This document shows positions 15,203 through 16,686 of a stretch of 16,686 nucleotides of DNA, one piece after another. Source of the DNA: RGIG426 sp045643425. Its GTDB lineage: Bacteria > Bacillota > Clostridia > Oscillospirales > Acutalibacteraceae. Location of the stretch: positions 1 to 16,686 of the forward strand of contig JAZUKW010000032.1 of assembly GCA_045643425.1 (NCBI GenBank). Reading direction: 5' to 3'. Each line of letters starts with the position of its first letter. Position 1 is the stretch's first letter. A program made the translations under genes and the position numbers. Under the pieces are notes generated by a model that was not told the DNA's origin, made no database searches, and saw only the letters and a program-made list of their open reading frames with translations.

Positions 15203-16686
15203 TTTTTCGACGGTCGGCAGCTTCGCGGTGATCATCATGATCTGGAAATCTTGCACGTTCGCGCCCGGGCAGTCCGCATAGTGGGATTGCAGGTTAAAGG
15301 TCACGTAATCGTCGCCCTCCTCGAACACCTGCACCTCGAGCACGCCGCGGCCCTCGCTGTCAAGGAATTTCGTGGACATCGACCAGTCTTCCGACATGCC
15401 CTCGATATCCAAGCCGTTTTGGGTAAGAACGGTGATATCCTGTATATCGTCGAGCGAATCCACGATCAGCGTTTGGTTGCCCTCCACGCCATAAAACTCC
15501 GTGTTGCCGATACGCAAATCCACAACCGTTTCAATCGGCTCGATCGGCGCAGTAGCTTTCTTCGACTTGGTCCAAAGCTTGAAGTAGCGCGGATTCGTGC
15601 TATACGTGAAGGAGTGGTCCATATCAACCGGATAGTCGCCGCCGTTCAGAAGGATCTTGGGGTTTGCGGCAAAGACGTAGCCCTCGTCGGCAACCAGCTC
15701 GCCGCCGATCGAGTACATTTTGCCGTCCTTAAACAAGGCTTCGGCATCGTAGATGAAGTTATCCGCAGCGTCGTCATACCAATGCATACCGTTGCCGAGG
15801 AAGCCATAGTGCGCATCATCGGGAACGAGGATATTCAGGTAATCGCCGACCTTGCCGCCGGAAACCGGATCGCAAAAACCGTTAATCACGATAGTGTCGA
15901 TCTCTTGAAGCACCGCAAGATAGCCCGCGCCGCCCTCGGCTTTCCACGCGTCGAGATCGTCGATCGGGGTCTCGCCCGCTTCGTCCTCATAATAGGTGTC
16001 GCAGCCCTCGCAGTAGTAGTAATCTTTGTAGCCGTCCTCGGTCAAGGTCGCCGGTTTGCCGTTCACTTTTTGGATGTTGTGGCCGATCGAGAAGAAATAC
16101 GAACCGGCGCCGCAGTAGATGGGATCGTCCTCCGACACGAAGAACGCGACGCAATAGTCACCCTCCTCGGTGGGAACTCCGTCCACCAGCATGAAGGAGT
16201 AGTCTTCTTCCTCCATCGCATAGTAGGCGATCTCCAGCTCCGGCTGCGGATCGAGCGCCACGCCGTTTTCGTCGAACACGACGGGCGTGCCGATTTCGAT
16301 GTCCTCACCGAACGCGAACGGCTTGCCGTCGTTGATGATGAACGTCTCTTCATCCTCGAAGATGGCGTTCGCTTTAATGGTAAGGGTGATCGGCAGGGAC
16401 GTGTCTTTCGGCGTCAGCGTCGTGCTTTCGCCGAACACGTAGTCCTCGTTTGCGTTTTCCAGACGAGTGTTTTGCAGCAGGAGATATTCCTCGGTGGTCC
16501 CGCCCGCCACCTGCAAGGTCGCGCCGGCCTCGCCGTAGACCGTAAAGGTGGTATCGGAAACGACGTCGCCCTTAATGGCGTTGTCGCCGTTCACGTAGAC
16601 GCAGGGATACATCTCCTCTTCGCCCTTGATCGCGCGGAAATCGACCTCAATCGTGGAGTTTGTCATATTCACGATGACCGAGTTTT
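15008..16686 (-). CDS. Secreted beta-domain protein with C-terminal dockerin, 5' end beyond window (gene 4)
   Basis: The 3' part of a gene: 558 codons are visible and the frame stays open to the right edge ('NSVIVNMTNS' at the border). The GTG at 16672 is therefore internal. It also lacks a signal peptide and a ribosome binding site. The visible part begins with beta-rich sequence ('TTFTVYGEAGATLQVAGG', 'LTIKANAIFEDEETFIIN') and continues with an acidic beta domain. A 'TEDGYKDYYYCEGCDTYY' block then runs into 'DAWKAEGGAGYLAV', the same signature that closes modules in the genes at 1-2960 and 3087-7505. Next is an Ig-like 'PVSGGKVGDYLNILVPDDA...' domain ending 'ILLNGGDYPV', then a beta domain, 'LPTVEKLLGDANEDG' and the dockerin (about 15011-15202). 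Two hairpins follow the stop. No catalytic motif was seen. It is probably a member of the same docked surface assembly; the N-terminal content is unknown. Confidence 0.9.
   Translation of the reverse strand, partial: NSVIVNMTNSTIEVDFRAIKGEEEMYPCVYVNGDNAIKGDVVSDTTFTVYGEAGATLQVAGGTTEEYLLLQNTRLENANEDYVFGESTTLTPKDTSLPITLTIKANAIFEDEETFIINDGKPFAFGEDIEIGTPVVFDENGVALDPQPELEIAYYAMEEEDYSFMLVDGVPTEEGDYCVAFFVSEDDPIYCGAGSYFFSIGHNIQKVNGKPATLTEDGYKDYYYCEGCDTYYEDEAGETPIDDLDAWKAEGGAGYLAVLQEIDTIVINGFCDPVSGGKVGDYLNILVPDDAHYGFLGNGMHWYDDAADNFIYDAEALFKDGKMYSIGGELVADEGYVFAANPKILLNGGDYPVDMDHSFTYSTNPRYFKLWTKSKKATAPIEPIETVVDLRIGNTEFYGVEGNQTLIVDSLDDIQDITVLTQNGLDIEGMSEDWSMSTKFLDSEGRGVLEVQVFEEGDDYVTFNLQSHYADCPGANVQDFQIMMITAKLPTVEKLLGDANEDGAVNMKDVLTLRKMLAGVEIAYNALNADCNEDGEVNMKDVLMLRQLFAGIIEKLGA

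Noticed and set aside
16670..16672. GTG at 16672 as the true start of gene 4
   Set aside because: The frame remains open to the window edge. No signal peptide follows although the protein has an extracellular dockerin, and no ribosome binding site is seen.

Overview
The window suggests a Gram-positive anaerobe of class Clostridia, probably a gut or rumen Oscillospirales-type bacterium. The evidence is Gram-positive-length signal peptides, sigma-A-type promoters, intrinsic terminators, moderately high GC, and C-terminal type I dockerins with a uniform 'VNMKDVL' core. No marker gene fixes the species. All four genes lie on the minus strand and the window is almost fully coding. Every gene encodes a very large secreted, multi-domain protein, and none has a recognisable enzyme domain.

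In transcription order (right to left): (1) 16686-15008 is the 3' part of a gene whose start lies off the window. It encodes beta-rich domains, a CxxC module and a dockerin. Two hairpins (14994-14911) follow; the second has a strong U-tract and acts as a terminator, and a promoter (14908-14880) overlaps that U-tract. (2) 14815-7544 encodes a ~2,423-residue protein: signal peptide, a Calx-beta fold split by an acidic insert, a second Calx-beta, a carboxypeptidase-regulatory-like domain, an unusual glycine-rich hydrophobic beta region, a propeller-like region, CARDB-like and BIG2-like domains, and a dockerin. (3) After only 38 bases, 7505-3087 encodes a 1,472-residue protein: two cysteine-laddered beta-helix modules, about nine short helical repeats, a ~130-residue coiled coil and a dockerin. 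Genes 2 and 3 probably form an operon, closed by a perfect 16-bp hairpin terminator (3078-3043). (4) A second promoter (3043-3015) overlaps that terminator's tail and drives 2960 to beyond base 1. This gene encodes at least 986 residues built from three large duplicated beta-helix modules; its C terminus is off the window and I expect a dockerin there.

Reading the genes together: three of the four proteins visibly end in near-identical dockerins, so they should dock on the same cohesin-bearing scaffold or surface protein, which is encoded elsewhere. Their contents (beta-helix, helical bundle, coiled coil, Calx-beta, propeller) suggest binding, adhesion or structural roles rather than catalysis. 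This could be a non-catalytic, cellulosome-like surface assembly. That is inference: neither the cohesin partner nor the ligand is in view.
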